DNA from: Auricularia sp. M13 | Lineage: Eukaryota; Basidiomycota; Agaricomycetes; Auriculariales; Auriculariaceae | NCBI GenBank assembly: GCA_037042915.1 | Contig: CM073200.1 | Location: 3,220,832-3,284,831 of the forward strand | Direction of reading: 5' to 3' | Length of the DNA: 64,000 bases | Shown: one piece after another, positions 11,835 through 24,295 of the stretch | Position numbering within the stretch: position 1 is the stretch's first letter | Layout of the letters: each line of letters opens with the position of its first letter | Program-made: the position numbers and the translations under genes | Notes under the pieces: generated by a model | Databases searched by the model: none | What the model was told of the DNA's origin: nothing | Seen by the model: only the letters and a program-made list of their open reading frames with translations

Positions 11835-12828
11835 TTACGAGAAATTATCCTCTATATCGGAATCCACCGCCATGCCAAGGCTGCACTGCTCGCAGTCCCG
11901 GACAAACCACACCTGTCCGGCCCACTCAGTCAGTAACCAGGTCTCAAAGACCACATCAACAACCAGGATGTGGTGTTTTAGGCCGGTGACGTGGATGAGC
12001 ACCAGAAAAAGGGCAATGATCGATCTGCTCAAATAAAACGACGCCTCGATACGCTTGCGACGTAGTGCAGCTTGGAGCCTGCGGCTGGGCTGCCATCCCG
12101 AGAACATGTCAACCCGGTTGAGACGTTTGTAAAATTTGAGATTTGGCTTGGATTTCTCCGCCCAGTATTTGTGGTACATGAAGACTTCATATGCCCTGCG
12201 ATGAGCTCAGCCCGTACGCAAATGCGAGAAAGATAAGACACGCACATAATACATGCTCCCAGTCTCATCTGCCAGTAGCTGAAATCGTACCGGCGGGTCA
12301 TCTTGAAGATGTCGGTGTAGAATGACAAGCTATTCAGCATCAGGAACATTGTCCACGCCGTCTGTTTGAGGATGTGGTCATTCGTGCATATGGGTCAGTA
12401 ATCTTGTCTCACCACTGGCAACGAGATAACTTAGAATACGAACCGGAAGCCCCGACTCATCGTCCCAGCCAGGCCAAGCTGGCCGATGCCACTCCGTCAC
12501 GCGGAACCACTCCATAAAATGCAGCGCGACGAGGCCGCACATCGTCGCGCAATCTTCAGGCGTGCCGTAGGTGACTACGCGCGCGAGCATGAGGCAGGCG
12601 AGGATGAATGGGTCGCGGGACGCCTCGGCAAGCGATGCCTTCAAGGTTGCGATTGAGCACTGGGACTGGCTCAGGCTTTCCAGCATGATATCGATCGCGA
12701 TGGGCACAACTGCGGGAGATGTGCATATGTCACCGTATGTGATGTTTTATATGGCAGGAGACACAATGCACGCTTGGATGAAGCACCGGGCTGGCGTAGA
12801 CGGGATGATCGCCGTGGTCATTGTGCAT
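11835..12828 (-). CDS. Protein of unknown function
   Basis: I do not recognise the family. Exons appear to join MHNDHGDHPVYASPVLHP to VPIAIDIMLESLSQSQCS (intron 56 bases), then RILSYL to TAWTMFLMLNSLSFYTDIF, then a last exon starting near MYHKYWAEKSKPNLKFYK. The middle has SRDPFILACLMLARVVTYG and LVALHFMEWFRVTEW. The C-terminal part has a hydrophobic stretch SFYLSRSIIALFLVLIHV that could be one membrane segment, and ends acidic (DSDIEDNFS). Consistent splice joins in three places make a real gene likely. The function cannot be inferred. Confidence 0.5.
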
Positions 12829-13994
12829 TCCTGCCCTGCCGCCGTGCCGTTGCAACGAGGCATCTGCGCTCGCTTGCTAAGCTTCTAAATGTTTCCCAGA
12901 CGTGTCGACTAACAACACCGTCGCGGAGAGACGGATGCGGGCGCGGGCCGCTGATATGCCATTGTGCAAGGCGTGAGAGACGCGGGGAAACCGAACCAGC
13001 TCCGGCGGGCCAAGCTGTCACCCAAGTGCTTCACCGCTCAGCATCGACTGACACTAGCTGAAGCAACAGGCGATCGATGCGTTTTTCTGTCCGCAGTAGG
13101 CCGCTGAGCCCTCGCATTCGGATATGAATCAGTACACAAGCACTGCCTCTCGAAGGGGGTTCAGGTGAAATTGCCCTGGACAGCCAAGCGAACCCCGATG
13201 AGCATCTTCTATCGCATGAGATATCGCCGGCTGCCAAACTGCCACTGGCAGTGCCAGTCCGCGGGGATCGATTGGACATGTATGTGCAACCTGTCAAAGA
13301 AGTGCGGTTATTCGTGTGTCCGTTTCTATGTGGTGTACTTAGACAGTGAAGAGGCCGACGTTCAAGACCTCATCGATCGGTCAATATTTATGCAATCTCC
13401 GAGTCTCGCAACGTCGCATTTCAGCTGAGCTAGCCAATGGATTGAGATCGGACATCTGACAATGATAGGGACTCCTGAAGGAGCCTCGACCGGAGAATTC
13501 ATCCATCTGCAAACTGTAACGTGCAGAACATGATATCGATCATCACCCCCTTGCGTCCTACCAAACCCCTCACATGGGACGCAGGCGCGACTGAATGGAC
13601 ATCGCAGACTAGTGACAGCGAAGAACACCGCCGTCTCTATTGCCATTGCCCGTCCGCGTCACCGGCGGGGAGAAGCATCGAGGCCCATGCCACCAGAAGC
13701 AGCACTGGAGAGACATCGATGCGCGCGAGCAGCGACTCCCGCCCGCTCGCTCGCCCGCAAAGAGGATGAGAGAATATCACTGCAACGACAGATCGCACAT
13801 CGCAGCGCCGACGACCGCACCCAATTGCAACGTTAACAGCCGCCGCGCACATCCCAGGCGCGCGGCGCCTCCGAGTCCCCCGCAACGCCGCACGTGCGCC
13901 CAAGGGAGGGCCTGAAAATCACAGCAGCGTCATCGCTGCATCATCCCAGTTCCAGACTCGCAGTCTCGAGCGCAAGCCGGCCAGGTCGTCCAAG

Positions 13995-14658
13995 TGGATG
14001 CCTTCCCGTACGGTATTCCGCTAAATCTACGTGCCCTAAACCGACGGAAGAAGTCCGCAGGCAAGGGCATCACGCTTCTTTGATCCAGGTCGACGTGCGT
14101 AAATCTCTGGCCAGAGGCAAGTCTGCGTAGGGGGGGTACCCCCCTCACGCAGATTTAACGTGCTCCCGCAAACCTGAATTGATGTGAACCGCGCTGATTA
14201 CGGCCGTAACACCCGACAACGTCTCGATGCCAAGTCAAATGTCCCAGCCATGGAGCTAACTCGAAGGCCGAGAGCACTTTCTTGTGCAATTGGACAAGGC
14301 CTGAAAATGCTGGCGGAATTTCTGCATCATTCTCTTGCACATTTCTCACTCTAAGTAACTCATCAGTCTCTTACAGCCATCCTGGTATGCTGAGAGGTCA
14401 TCTGCTATTGTTCTGTGCTCTTGCTGTAGCGTCTGGACTGGGCAGGGTTGGACATGAAGCTCCATGCGCATGCGGGCCGTTGGACATGGCACGGATATAA
14501 CGGGGAAGTGAGAGTTTGAGGCAGCCTTGCCGATCTGCGGTGCCCGTTGATGCAAGTGCGTTACGGGTTGGCGGACCCTCCGCTATTTCTCGGATGTATC
14601 CATTTGATGAAATTTGGAGCACACAGATTTAGCGGAATAGCGTACGGGAAGGCATCCA
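13995..14658. mobile_element. Possible MITE-like inverted-repeat element (664 bp)
   Basis: A 34-base sequence at 13995-14028, starting tggatgccttcccgtacg, recurs as its reverse complement at 14625-14658 with a single mismatch. The arms are about 600 bases apart. If the repeat proper starts at GGATGCC, the bases AGT flank it directly on both sides, a possible 3-bp target duplication. No transposase frame lies inside, so it would be non-autonomous. The superfamily is not determined. Confidence 0.5.
14090..14163. repeat. Nested palindromes
   Basis: Within the inverted-repeat element lie a perfect 12-base palindrome ctctggccagag (14105-14116) and a near-perfect 30-base palindrome at 14123-14152 (CTGCGT, then runs of G and C, then ACGCAG, with one unpaired base). 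Outside these, gtgcgtaaatct and agatttaacgtgc are also near complements. The DNA could fold into a cruciform or hairpin. Confidence 0.65.
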
Positions 14659-15603
14659 GTACTGACTGCACATAGGTATCCCAGGCCGTACCTGCTTACA
14701 AGCTACATACACGTCAGCCGGCGAGATACACGCGCATGCAGCTGTCCCAAAGATCTCATCCAGCATCTCCACGACCCTGCAGAACGCCAAACAATGGTGC
14801 AATTGTGCATCTGCATCTGACCACGGCACACGAATCCCCAATCGGGCAGTGAGCCGCGCTGTCCTGTCCTGTCCTTGCACACTGACAGTGACACATGTAC
14901 AGGATCCGCGCGCGCGTTGCCATTGTAATGTACCGCGCACCATGGATTTCTGACCGGACCTTGAGCGCACTCAGGGGACAAGAGAAAGAAGAGAAGAGAA
15001 GGCACTGGGCAGGACAGCGAGCACGGCTCCGAATCTCTGTAGTTGTTGCAGCTGCAAACGACAAACGACAATGCATGTGTGCGCATGCGTACTTGGTTGG
15101 TAGGAAGGAAGGGTGAAAAGCGGAAGGTAGGAAAGCGGAAAGAAAGGAGGAGGGGGTGGAAGGAGGAGGAGGGGTTCAGCGTATGCCAATAACTGAGTAC
15201 ACGCGAAAGTAAGGAAATGCCAGAATGCCAAAATGGTGTTTGTACACGAACGCAAGCGAGTTAAAACGCGGTCTGTGGAGCATTAGGCATTATAGGTGGG
15301 GGGCGGCGTGAGGTGAGGTGAGGCGTAAGGGGGTGGGGAGCATGGACACACTAAGCAAAGCACGAAGAGTCCAGTTGGAGTCGGCCGGCGGCAGCAAGGA
15401 GCAGGGGAGCAGAAAAAAAGCAAACGGGCGCACTCGCACGCACGCGCAAAGAGGGGGGCCAGCGCTGCGAGGCGGGAGGGGAGATACACAGTTGGGTGTT
15501 GCACAATTTGCTGGTACGCGTAGGTTAGTAGTTGGTCTGAGTCAGTCAAAAAGCGTTGCTTGGGGTGGTTGCAGAAGGCGAAATAAATGCTGTGGCGGGG
15601 GCG

Positions 15604-16829
15604 TCAAGCGGCCGAGGCGATGTGCATCGCGGGATTTTGCCAGCCGGGGCGCTGCTGCGACGCGGTGCGCACGGGCACGGGCGCGTGCAGCATGCGCATC
15701 GGCGCGGGGGACGGGGGCAGCGGCGGGAGCATCGACGGCGCGGGCGACGGCGCGGGCAGGGGCACGCGCGCCGGCGGCGAGCCGACGCTCATGCTGGCGA
15801 AGCTGCGCGAGAGGTCGCTGCGCGTGCGCGTGCTCGAGCTGGACGTGTCGTCGTCGAGGTCGATGAAGTTGTAGTTGTACGCGTGCGCGGGCGCAGACGG
15901 CGGCGGCTCCGGGTAGTGCGCGGCGGGCGCTGCGGCCGCAGGGACGTAGCTGGCGAAGCCGCGGCGCTCGTGCTCCTCGGCCTCCCTGCGCGCGCGCTCG
16001 CGCTCCTGCTTCTCGCGCAGGGCCGCGGCGCGGGTGGTCTCGACGAAGCGGCGGAAGCGGGTGTCCTCGGGCTGGTCGTCGTCGTCGTCCTCGCCCTCCG
16101 AGTCAAAGGGCACGAAGCTGCGGCTCTCTGGGACGGACCGCAGACCGGCCCTGAGCGAGTTGCGCTGGTTCTCTGCTCGGCCCTCGAGAGCGGCAAGTGC
16201 CCTGGAACGGTTGGTGCGGCGGTAGAGTGATGAACCGTTGGACAGCGCGCGTGTTGGACCTCCGGTGGCATCGAGCGAGGACGTCGGCTTGAGCGAGCGC
16301 GTCGAGGGCACGGGCGACGGCAGCGGGCGCAGCAAGTGGCTCTGGGTGGACTGGGTCGACAGCGCGGGCGACGGCGGCGAGTCTGGCTGCGGAACACCGG
16401 TTTTGCGACGAGGGATGGCCAGCGGCGGCGCGGAGCTGTGAAAGGGTGAGAAAATCAGGTCGGCGTCGCTGGCACTGGCACTGACGAGAAGACGGAGCGG
16501 TGGCCCTGTTCCGAGGCGTCCATGGAGAGAAACGAGGCGTGGGCGGGGTGGCGGGGCTGCTCGCCGGCGCCTGTGCTCTGGGTGGGCGGGCGCGTGCCGG
16601 GCGCCCGCAGCGAGCCCGTCTTTCCAAAGACGAAATACAGCGAGTGGGCCGAGCTCTCCGCCGCCGAGCTCGCCGTCGCGACGCTGGCCGACGGGCGGTG
16701 GACGGCGGCGGCAGCGGCGACGGGGTTCCTGGAGGGCCCTGCCTGGGGCGTGACTGTGCGCGACGGCGTGGGGGTCTTGTCTGGCTGGAGCAGGCCCGAC
16801 TGGAAGAACGGCGAGTAGTACTGGGCCAT
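15604..16829 (-). CDS. Intrinsically disordered protein, unknown function
   Basis: Two exons join across a GT..AG intron of about 50 bases (gtcagt..ttcacag), turning the frame starting MAQYYSPFFQSGLLQP into SSAPPLAIPRRKTGVP. The product is about 390 residues, rich in Pro, Ser, Ala and Arg. It has an acidic patch (DSEGEDDDDDQPED), a charged helix likely to be a coiled coil (TTRAAALREKQERERARREA, near residue 250), and a motif HAYNYNFIDLDDDTSSSS. No enzyme domain is visible. Low complexity could suggest a spurious frame, but the clean splice junction and one continuous composition favour a gene. The ATG at 16829 was chosen because upstream sequence lacks the same composition. Confidence 0.6.
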
Positions 16830-19800
16830 GGCACGGGAGAGGGGATGCGGCCGGACGGGGGACGGGGAACGGGGAGATATTATACTGGGACGGGAGGAAG
16901 GGAAGGGCGCCCGGCACCAAATCGGCTCCTCTCGCTCAGCCCTCGGCCGCCCCGTCACCCGAGCCCGCCCAGGCCATCACCCGTCCCACGCACCCGCCTC
17001 ACCCACTGCACCGCCTATCACACACGAGGCTGCAGCGTTCTCACCCGTAAAAATCACTCTCCGAGACTCCGAGATGATATCCGCGGCCCGTGCATGATCT
17101 GGATGCTGCACGCCGTCCTTCATGATCATCATGATACCCCCAGCTCCGCGCAGAGTTCATGCAAACTTTCATATCCGCCGTCAGCACAATGGAGCCACCC
17201 CCACCTGACCCATCCCGCTATTGTGCAAAGCCTCAAACGATATCTCACCCGCCACCCGCCACCCGGTGCAATGTATGTATCTGATAGCCTCTCATTGACA
17301 CCTGTTCGGCCCCGCCGTCGCGCCCTCCCAGTGCCCGCCGCAGCCCTCATTGAAACGTCGGCCAGCTCGCTCAGAAGGCCCAGCCGGCCCCGCTGGTCGC
17401 TAGCGACAGCGTTGCTGCATCGCTCCGCGTGCGCGACCGAGCCCTGTTCGACTTCGGCCGGTTCTAGTCTAAGCGCGTCCACGTCGAGTGTACTTAGCGC
17501 TGCACAGCGACGCCAGAACCCGGCGCTTCTCGCCCTTCCATCACTGCGATGAGACGCGGCGCGCATGATCGCGTTCAGTTCAGGCAATGAGCACTGTGTC
17601 CGCGCCCGCAATTCAAATATCGGACGCTCGTACAGTCCAGATCCGAGATTCAGCACTCTATAATACTCCCCCTATCTTTGCAATCCAACAGTCAACTGAG
17701 ACGAATGCAGCCGATGGGCGAATGCAGCGGTGGCGGGGATGATCCCGGAGCGCGGGATGACGGCATGACACTTCCGCTGCTTGCTTCTCCTCCTCCTCCT
17801 TCTTCTTCTTCTCCACACTGTACCCTATCTACTTACCGCCCATCCATCCCTACCACCGAGCCCGACCCACTTGAAGTATTCCTGATCCCGCCGCGTCGCC
17901 GACGATCATGACGCGGTCTGGCTGCACTAGCGCGAACTGGCACTGGCACGGTGTCTGGCGTCCACCGCTGGCCCGCCCGCAGTCCAGCTCGTAGGCGGTG
18001 CACGGTCCTCCTCCTCGGCGAAAAAATGGCGTGTCTTTTCAGGCCCGTCTCCCCAGTGTGATCTGGCCAAGTTCCAACAGGCACGCGCTGCCCACCACAA
18101 CCCTATCAGCTGGCTGGCTGGCTGGAGACGGGATGCTTAACCGGCTCAGCGCTCAGCGCTCGGCTGAATGGGATCCTCGCCACCGCGGAGTGCAGCCTAT
18201 CTACTCAACGAACCTCCTTCCGGCGCTCCAGCCGATTCTCGATTCTCGATTCTCAGGGCGATCCGCTGGGAACACTTGACTGGCCGGTTGCACCTTGCAG
18301 AGCGTGTCCGAGTCTGCATAAAATTGCAATGCAATGGGTTGGGTGGGTGGCGACGGATCACTGCCTTTTCTGCACCCTTCTGCCCGTGCGCCGTCACGTG
18401 GCGCGCTGTTTTGCCTTTGCGTCTGACTGCGAACGGTCTGTGCAATCCCGAGCCGTCTTGTCACTGCAGCACGACGAGCGCTTCGGGTCCAGCCTTCCAC
18501 TGCAGGCGCCAGGAGACCGGGCTCGGCATGGACCTGGCGACTCGCGTCCTGTACCCGCGGCCGGCACAGTAAGTTACAGTAGGATGGAGTGCTATTGTAA
18601 GTACCAGGCCCGGGATCGTCTTACTCTTCGCCGTCCAGTGCACCCGGTCGCGATGCTGATGGCCCTGACCTCCGTGCACCCCCACTACCGTCCGCCGGCG
18701 AATTGCCCTTACTGTGCCTGTGGCAAAGGTTCCCAGCTGGCTGCGGTGCACAGTCTCTCGCGCTGCTTGATAATGTTCAGCGCGCCTGAACCACTGCTTA
18801 TGCACCTGAATCGATGTTGTGTGCCTCTTTCGGGATGGCACTGGCAGGCGGATAAACTCGGACTCGAAGCACGTCTGGAATCTGGATCTCGCTCACGGAG
18901 CGCCTCGGGCTCGTGTTTTGGGCTCTGACTCTGGGGTACTGTAGTGTGTTCCGCAGTCTAAGTCGGAACGCTCTACTAACAACTGTGCTGTGCTTGACTG
19001 GAATGGTTCCTCCCGCAGCTGGCTACTTCCCGCGGATACCCCATCTTACATGACAATGCTTCTATGATTATCGTGGGGGACGGCCCCTGCATCGCTCGAC
19101 ACAGCAGACTGTCATGGTCGCGGTGCACGCACTGCGATGCTCCCCCGGGGCGTCCCGCTCAGACACGCTGTCCCACCGCTTCGCCTGCCGTTTTGTGAGG
19201 GTGCATCGTCTGCCGCTCGCTTTGAATCGGGCCCGGGCCTGGGTCGAAGCCTGTGTCTTCAGGCGCTTAGCTCAACTTCCAATAGGTGGAACAGCAGTAG
19301 CAGTACGGCCGCTTATGAGGTTGTTTGTATGCCTTGGAAGGTCAGCTGGACGTATAGGCTCGTTTGGATGCGATGATGGGCGAGCCGCGAGCGAAGCTTC
19401 ATTCTTCGTGGCCGATGTACTGTACTGTATGTAGAGTAGCATTCGGGACTGGTCCGACGTCCAGCGCCCAGGACCCGTTGGCTGTGAGCGGCTGGCCAAT
19501 GACATGCTGTCGTGAGATGCGCTATTCATCCCACGAAAATTTGTCGGTGACTGAACAGTGAATGAGGACGGGGACTCTAAGAACATGGTCGCTCTGGAGT
19601 CGAGGATTGTAGCGGAGCCGATTGACGAAATTGACGAAAATGCAACTAAAAGAAAAATTGAACCACACTTAATTACTATACAAAATTTCTCCATCTCCAA
19701 TGGAGCATCGTATGGCGAGGCAGCGGTATATACAGTAGGTAGGGATAATTCGGAAGGCGAACAACACCATTTGCATCTCCGCCCGCGCGCGTCTCAATCC

Positions 19801-19845
19801 GCAAATCCCAATCTTCCGTCTCCTCCGCTCTCGAGCCTCACCGCG
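16830..19845. other. Long (3 kb) region between divergent genes
   Basis: No supported gene. It holds simple-sequence patches: a TCC/TTC-rich run near 17789-17815, a ctgg repeat near 18107-18124, tcagcgc repeats near 18145 and gattctc repeats near 18235-18256. The longest frame (17129-17656, minus) has no motif. The region lies between two divergent starts, so it must contain both promoters. Confidence 0.5.
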
Positions 19846-21602
19846 ATGTCCGCGGTGCCACAGCGGCTGCTCGCGCGCAGCTTCACGAGCACCGCGTCGC
19901 GTGCGAAAAAAATCGGGTTCCCCGACAAGCAGGCGCGCATGGCGATCAAGCAGGAGCAGGACAAGCTGAACCGCGAGCGCACGAACGCCGCGCGGGCCGC
20001 GCGCGCGCGCGGCGAGGACTGGCAGGACTCGGGCTACGAGCCCGTCTCTGGGCGGCTTATCCTCGACAGAAAACGCGGTCCTAGAGTGCGTGCTGGCTCA
20101 TGAGCTCTGTTGCTCTGGCACTGACTGACTTACTGGCCGTTGATGCGCAGTTATTCAACCCGCTGCCGCCAGCCCAGCAGCAGATGTTCAAGGGGCGGTT
20201 ACCCGCCTTTGATAAATACAAGGAGTTTGGAGCCGTTCGTGCCCGTTGTTGCGTTCAGTTCGAGACCTGCTGAACGCGCCGCAGGACAAACTCGCTGTCG
20301 GAAAAGCAACGTTCTTTGGAAACACGGCCAAGGATCCTGTGCTCGCCTTTGGTGTCCCTCGAAGTCTGGAACTTGACGTGCATGATTTTCTGCATGAGAC
20401 TTTGTCTGTTTTTGCTCATATTCGCGCAGTTTGCGTTGCTTTCTCGTCCAGCTTCCGTCACGCGACAATGCACACTAGACGTCGTGCAATTACTAGAGGA
20501 GACCAACAACAACGAAACTTCAGTCCGCAAAGTGATCGGTGAGCGCGCTCCTGTACTCTGACAGAGCGCTTTTTTGAATCATATTCGCAGCTGGACCCAG
20601 TGGATGCGGAAAGAGCTACACGCTGCTCCAGGCTGTGGAATATGCGGCTCGAAATGGATGGATGGTCGTATATGTTCCTCGAGGTACGTTCTGTACGTTT
20701 CATCGTCTTCGTCGCTCATGTCTTGCACAGCGATCGAACTCGTGAACGATACGACCGAGTACGCGTATGATCGCCGCACTCAGACCTTCGTCCAACCCGC
20801 AGCGTCGCGCAACATCTTGTCGCAGGTGCTTGAGGTCAATACGCACTTACGTCGCACTATCCCTGGCCACGTATATCGCACCGTAGAGCAGGGTATCGCG
20901 GAACCTACAACGGCTCCGGAAGCGCTCGAAGCGCTGCTTGTCGCACTCGGCGCACAGTCGAAGTGAGTGTGTATCTATTGCGAGTCGGTGTTGGTCTGAC
21001 AAGACGCAGTGCGCCGGTGTTGATAGCCGTCGACGAGATGCAGGCATTGTACTCGACCTCGTGGTACAGAGACCCGCATTACCAGCCCATTGAGGCACGC
21101 CACCTGTCTATTCCGCGCCTCCTTCTCGAGTTTGCGTCGGGCCGGCATCCTCTCGTGCGTTCGTTCCCTTGACGTGATCTCTGAATAGCCTTTAAGCATT
21201 ATTCCGCAGACGCGTGGCGCGTTCTTAGGCGCGTACTCGACGACCAACACCCACTTCCGCCTCCCACTCGTCTTGCGCGAGGCGGCAGGCGTGCCGCACG
21301 ACAAGCCCGAAGGGCCCTACTCTGAGCGGCCCGAGGATTTGCTCACCTACACTGAGGGGCTTGAGGGCTGGCACATCTCCCCGGTCATGACGTCGCGGGA
21401 GGCTGTCGCCATCTACGAGCTCTGGCAGAACGCACAGGCCATACCGGCCGGTGAGTATTAGTACCAGCATGCCGCATCGTGTCCGTGCTGACGATGCACT
21501 TTAGTCTATACGGACCGGACGTTCATTAACGCGTTCAATGCGTCCAGTGGGAACCCGAGAGCGTTTGTCAAGGATGGGCTCTTGTCTGCAATGGAAGTAT
21601 GA
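19846..21602 (+). CDS. Mitochondrial small-subunit ribosomal protein mS29 (DAP3)
   Basis: GTP-binding protein of the mitoribosome. The start MSAVPQRLLARSFTSTASRAKK is a typical mitochondrial targeting sequence. Exons then give KRGPR|LFNPLPPAQQQMFK, DPVLAFGVPRSLELD|FALLSRPASV, Walker A in VIAGPSGCGKSYTLLQAVEY, RAIELVNDTTEYAYD, Walker B in APVLIAVDEMQALYS, and TRGAFLGAYSTTNTHF, ending NASSGNPRAFVKDGLLSAME. There are eight introns, mostly about 50-65 bases, all checked by frame; the one at EFGA|DKLAVG is 50 bases (gttcgt..gccgcag). P-loop and DEMQ are intact. It probably binds GTP in the head of the small subunit. Confidence 0.93.
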
Positions 21603-22055
21603 TGCCTGCTATCGGTGCAATCAACTTGGGTTTTATATTACCCTTTCACATGAGTAACAGCCAATGAAGACCTTGGTATACTTGCTGGCAAGGATTATGC
21701 TGACAGGAACTTCAGGAAAAACTTCCACCTTCTTTACTAAAGCAACGGGGCTCCCAGATTCTTGGCTTTACTCATACTGTAACCTCCGGACGCGGCTGGT
21801 CCTCGATATGCTGACCAGGAGACGGTGCGAGTGATTGACAGACATGACAGCTATGTTACCCAGCGATAGGCCTGATCCGTAGCGAACCAACTCACCACCG
21901 GATTGGATAACTGCTCGCTTAGGATACCTCGTCATGGAGGCGCCTGGCCATCTCGAACTGCAGGAATCCGCAGCGGGTATATCGTTATTACTTATGAACG
22001 TGCTTGGGGCAAATGTCAAATTCGCGCTCGTCCTCTCCCCGCGACGCCCACCAGC

Positions 22056-23947
22056 ATGGTCGACACTGAGAAGCATGTGCACGAGTTCGAGAAGCGCGCG
22101 TCCAGCGACGGCTCGTCGGACGTCGTGCCCGTCGACGATCAGCCCGAGTTCTCACCCGAGGAGCAGCGCAGGATTATCCGCCGCATTGACAGGCGGCTCG
22201 TGGTCACCGTCGGGCTCATGTACTGCGTCAGTCTCATGGACCGCACCAACCTGTCGGCCGCCAACATTGCTGGGTGCGTCCATTCATGTCCTGCTCCGCA
22301 CCCGCCTGACCGCCCCATGACAGGATGAGCGCGGAGCTCGACATGCAGAAGGGCTACCGATACGTGCGTCACATTATGCGTTGCGGGCTGGCCGCTGCAG
22401 TCTGAACGCGTGCCCAGTCGATCGTCACGCTTGTCTTCTTCATCACCTACGTTCTCTTCCAGCCGCCGTCGACTGTGATCGTGCGCAAAGTCGGTCCCCG
22501 CCTGCACCTTTCGGCCATTTGTCTCCTATGGGGCGCAATTATGATTGGAATGGGTTTCGTCAAGACCTGGAATATGATGGCAGGACTGCGTGTACTCCTC
22601 GGCGTCTTGGAGGTACTGTATTTCTGCCGCTTTTGGCTTTGCCGCGTCTGATTTTACGCGTTCCCAGGCTGGATTCTTCCCTAGTGCCGCGTACCTCTTG
22701 AGTACCTGGTATGTCAGATGTCAGTTGCTTCCAGTCTATCTCCAAGAAGTGGTGCTGATAACGCGACAGACGACGTGGGCAAGCGATACTCGACTTTCTA
22801 CATCATTGGTTGTGTCGCCTCAGCTGTTTCTGGTATCCTGGCCTACGGGGTATGGCTCTCTTTCCTGTCGTGCTGCAAGACTTATTCCTGACTTCTACTG
22901 GCAGCTTATGCAAATGAAAGGGCTGGGCGGCCTGGCAGGCTGGCGCTGGATCTTCATCATCGAGGGAATTGTGAGTCGCGCTATTGCATATACCTTCGGC
23001 GTTCCTGACACTTTGCAGATTACTTGTGTGCTCAGCATTGGTGGATACTGGCTGCTCGTCGACTTCCCCGATGGCAAGCACAAGTCGTGGAAGTTCCTGA
23101 ACGAGCGCGAGACGCAGTTCATCATCGACCGCGTCAACGCCGATCGTGGTGACGCAAAAACCGAGGAGTTCTCCCTTGTCAAGTTCCTCGAAGGTGGATT
23201 GGACCTCAAGGTCTGGGGCTACGCGCTCATATACTTCAGTTCGTCGACCATCGCATACGCACTGGCGTACTTCCTGCCCGTCATACTCGTGAACAACATG
23301 GGCTTCAGCGTCGGCCAGGCGCAGTGCCTCGTCGCGCCGCCGTACGTCTTCGGCGCGTTCATCATGTTCGGCACGGGCTGGGCGGGCGACAAGTACAAAG
23401 TGCGCGGGCCCATCATCGTGTTCAACATGCTGCTCTGCATTATTGGCCTGCCCGTCATGGGCCTGGCGAACAACCCCGGCGTGCGCTACTTCGGCGTATT
23501 TCTCGTCACTGCGGGCGCGAACGCCAACATCCCCGTCACACTCACCTATCAGGCGAACAACATTCGCGGGAACTGGAAGCGGGCGTTTACGAGCGCCGCT
23601 GTCATTGGCTTTGGCGGCATTGGTGGCGTCGCGGGCAGCTTGGTCTTCCGGTCAGCCATTCGAGCTGCTGCTGCGTCGACAGCTACTGACCGTCATACTG
23701 CAGCTCACAAGACGCGCCCAATTATCGCCCGGGCATGTGGGCATGCATCGCATGCGCGTTGTTGAACATCGTCATTGTCGGCCTGCTATCCCTGTCCTTC
23801 TGGCGCGCAAACAAAAAGCAGGCACGCGGAGAGCTGATCATCGAGGGCAACGGGGTAAGTCTCTGCAGCGTTCAGCGTTTGTGGCGGAGCGCCTGATGAG
23901 TCGTGCAGGACGGGGAGGACGCGGTGAATTTCCGCTATACTTACTAA
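22056..23947 (+). CDS. MFS transporter, allantoate/Dal5-like (copy 1)
   Basis: Proton-linked carrier of the anion:cation symporter family (Dal5/Tna1 type), which takes up organic acids, allantoate, ureidosuccinate, vitamins or dipeptides. Nine exons join to about 500 residues with 12 predicted membrane segments. Signatures: RRLVVTVGLMYCVSLMDRTN at TM1 with following NIAGMSAELDM, STVIVRKVGPRLHLSAICLL, LEAGFFPSAAYLLSTWYVR, GWRWIFIIEGI, LLVDFPDGKHKSWKFLNERE, and ending AVNFRYTY. Introns of about 50-60 bases lie at GYRY/SIVTL, VLE/AGFFP, RYD, YG/LMQM, GI/ITC, FR/SQDAP and GN/GDGE. Over 80 percent identical by eye to copy 2 at 26.6 kb, with the same exon layout. Confidence 0.92.
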
Positions 23948-24295
23948 CACCAGATGACTGAGTGTATATTACGATCAGCCATATTCTACAGCGCTACACA
24001 TCACTGGAACTGCAACCTCTTCAACAAGCGTAGCCGAGTCGCCTCCCAGCGACTTCGACGAGCCGCGCACAGGTCTTGCAGATTATTTACGAGACGCCTG
24101 CGATCAATGAAGGCGAAGTTGATGTCCACATGGTTGACGCTGAGCAAGACGGCGAAGAGCATGAAGTCGGGCTCTGTAGAGCTGGAACAGCCAACGTCAT
24201 TGGACAAAGCGTGCACGATAGATTTGATGCCGCGACTGCAGGTGACCGGAATTCCTCGGCCTTGCTCCTTGCCTTGAACCCTCGCGCTTTCTATC
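23948..24295. other. Intergenic, transporter to rhomboid gene
   Basis: About 350 bases. A 150-residue minus-strand frame (24001-24453) overlaps the rhomboid first exon and shows no domain; I consider it a chance frame. Confidence 0.4.

Larger units (their letters stand above)
12829..15603. other. Gene-poor region of 2.8 kb
   Basis: Only short frames without motifs are visible. It contains the inverted-repeat element at 13995-14658, the palindromes at 14105-14152 and, near 15100-15180, a strongly purine-rich tract (mostly G and A) that would be a pyrimidine-rich 3' region for the minus-strand gene that ends at 15604. Confidence 0.5.

Noticed and set aside
15556-16230. 224-residue plus-strand frame rich in Arg/Ala/Val
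   Set aside because: Antisense to the disordered protein gene, with low complexity and no motif.
17129-17656. 175-residue minus-strand frame
   Set aside because: No motif, atypical composition and no matching splice structure.
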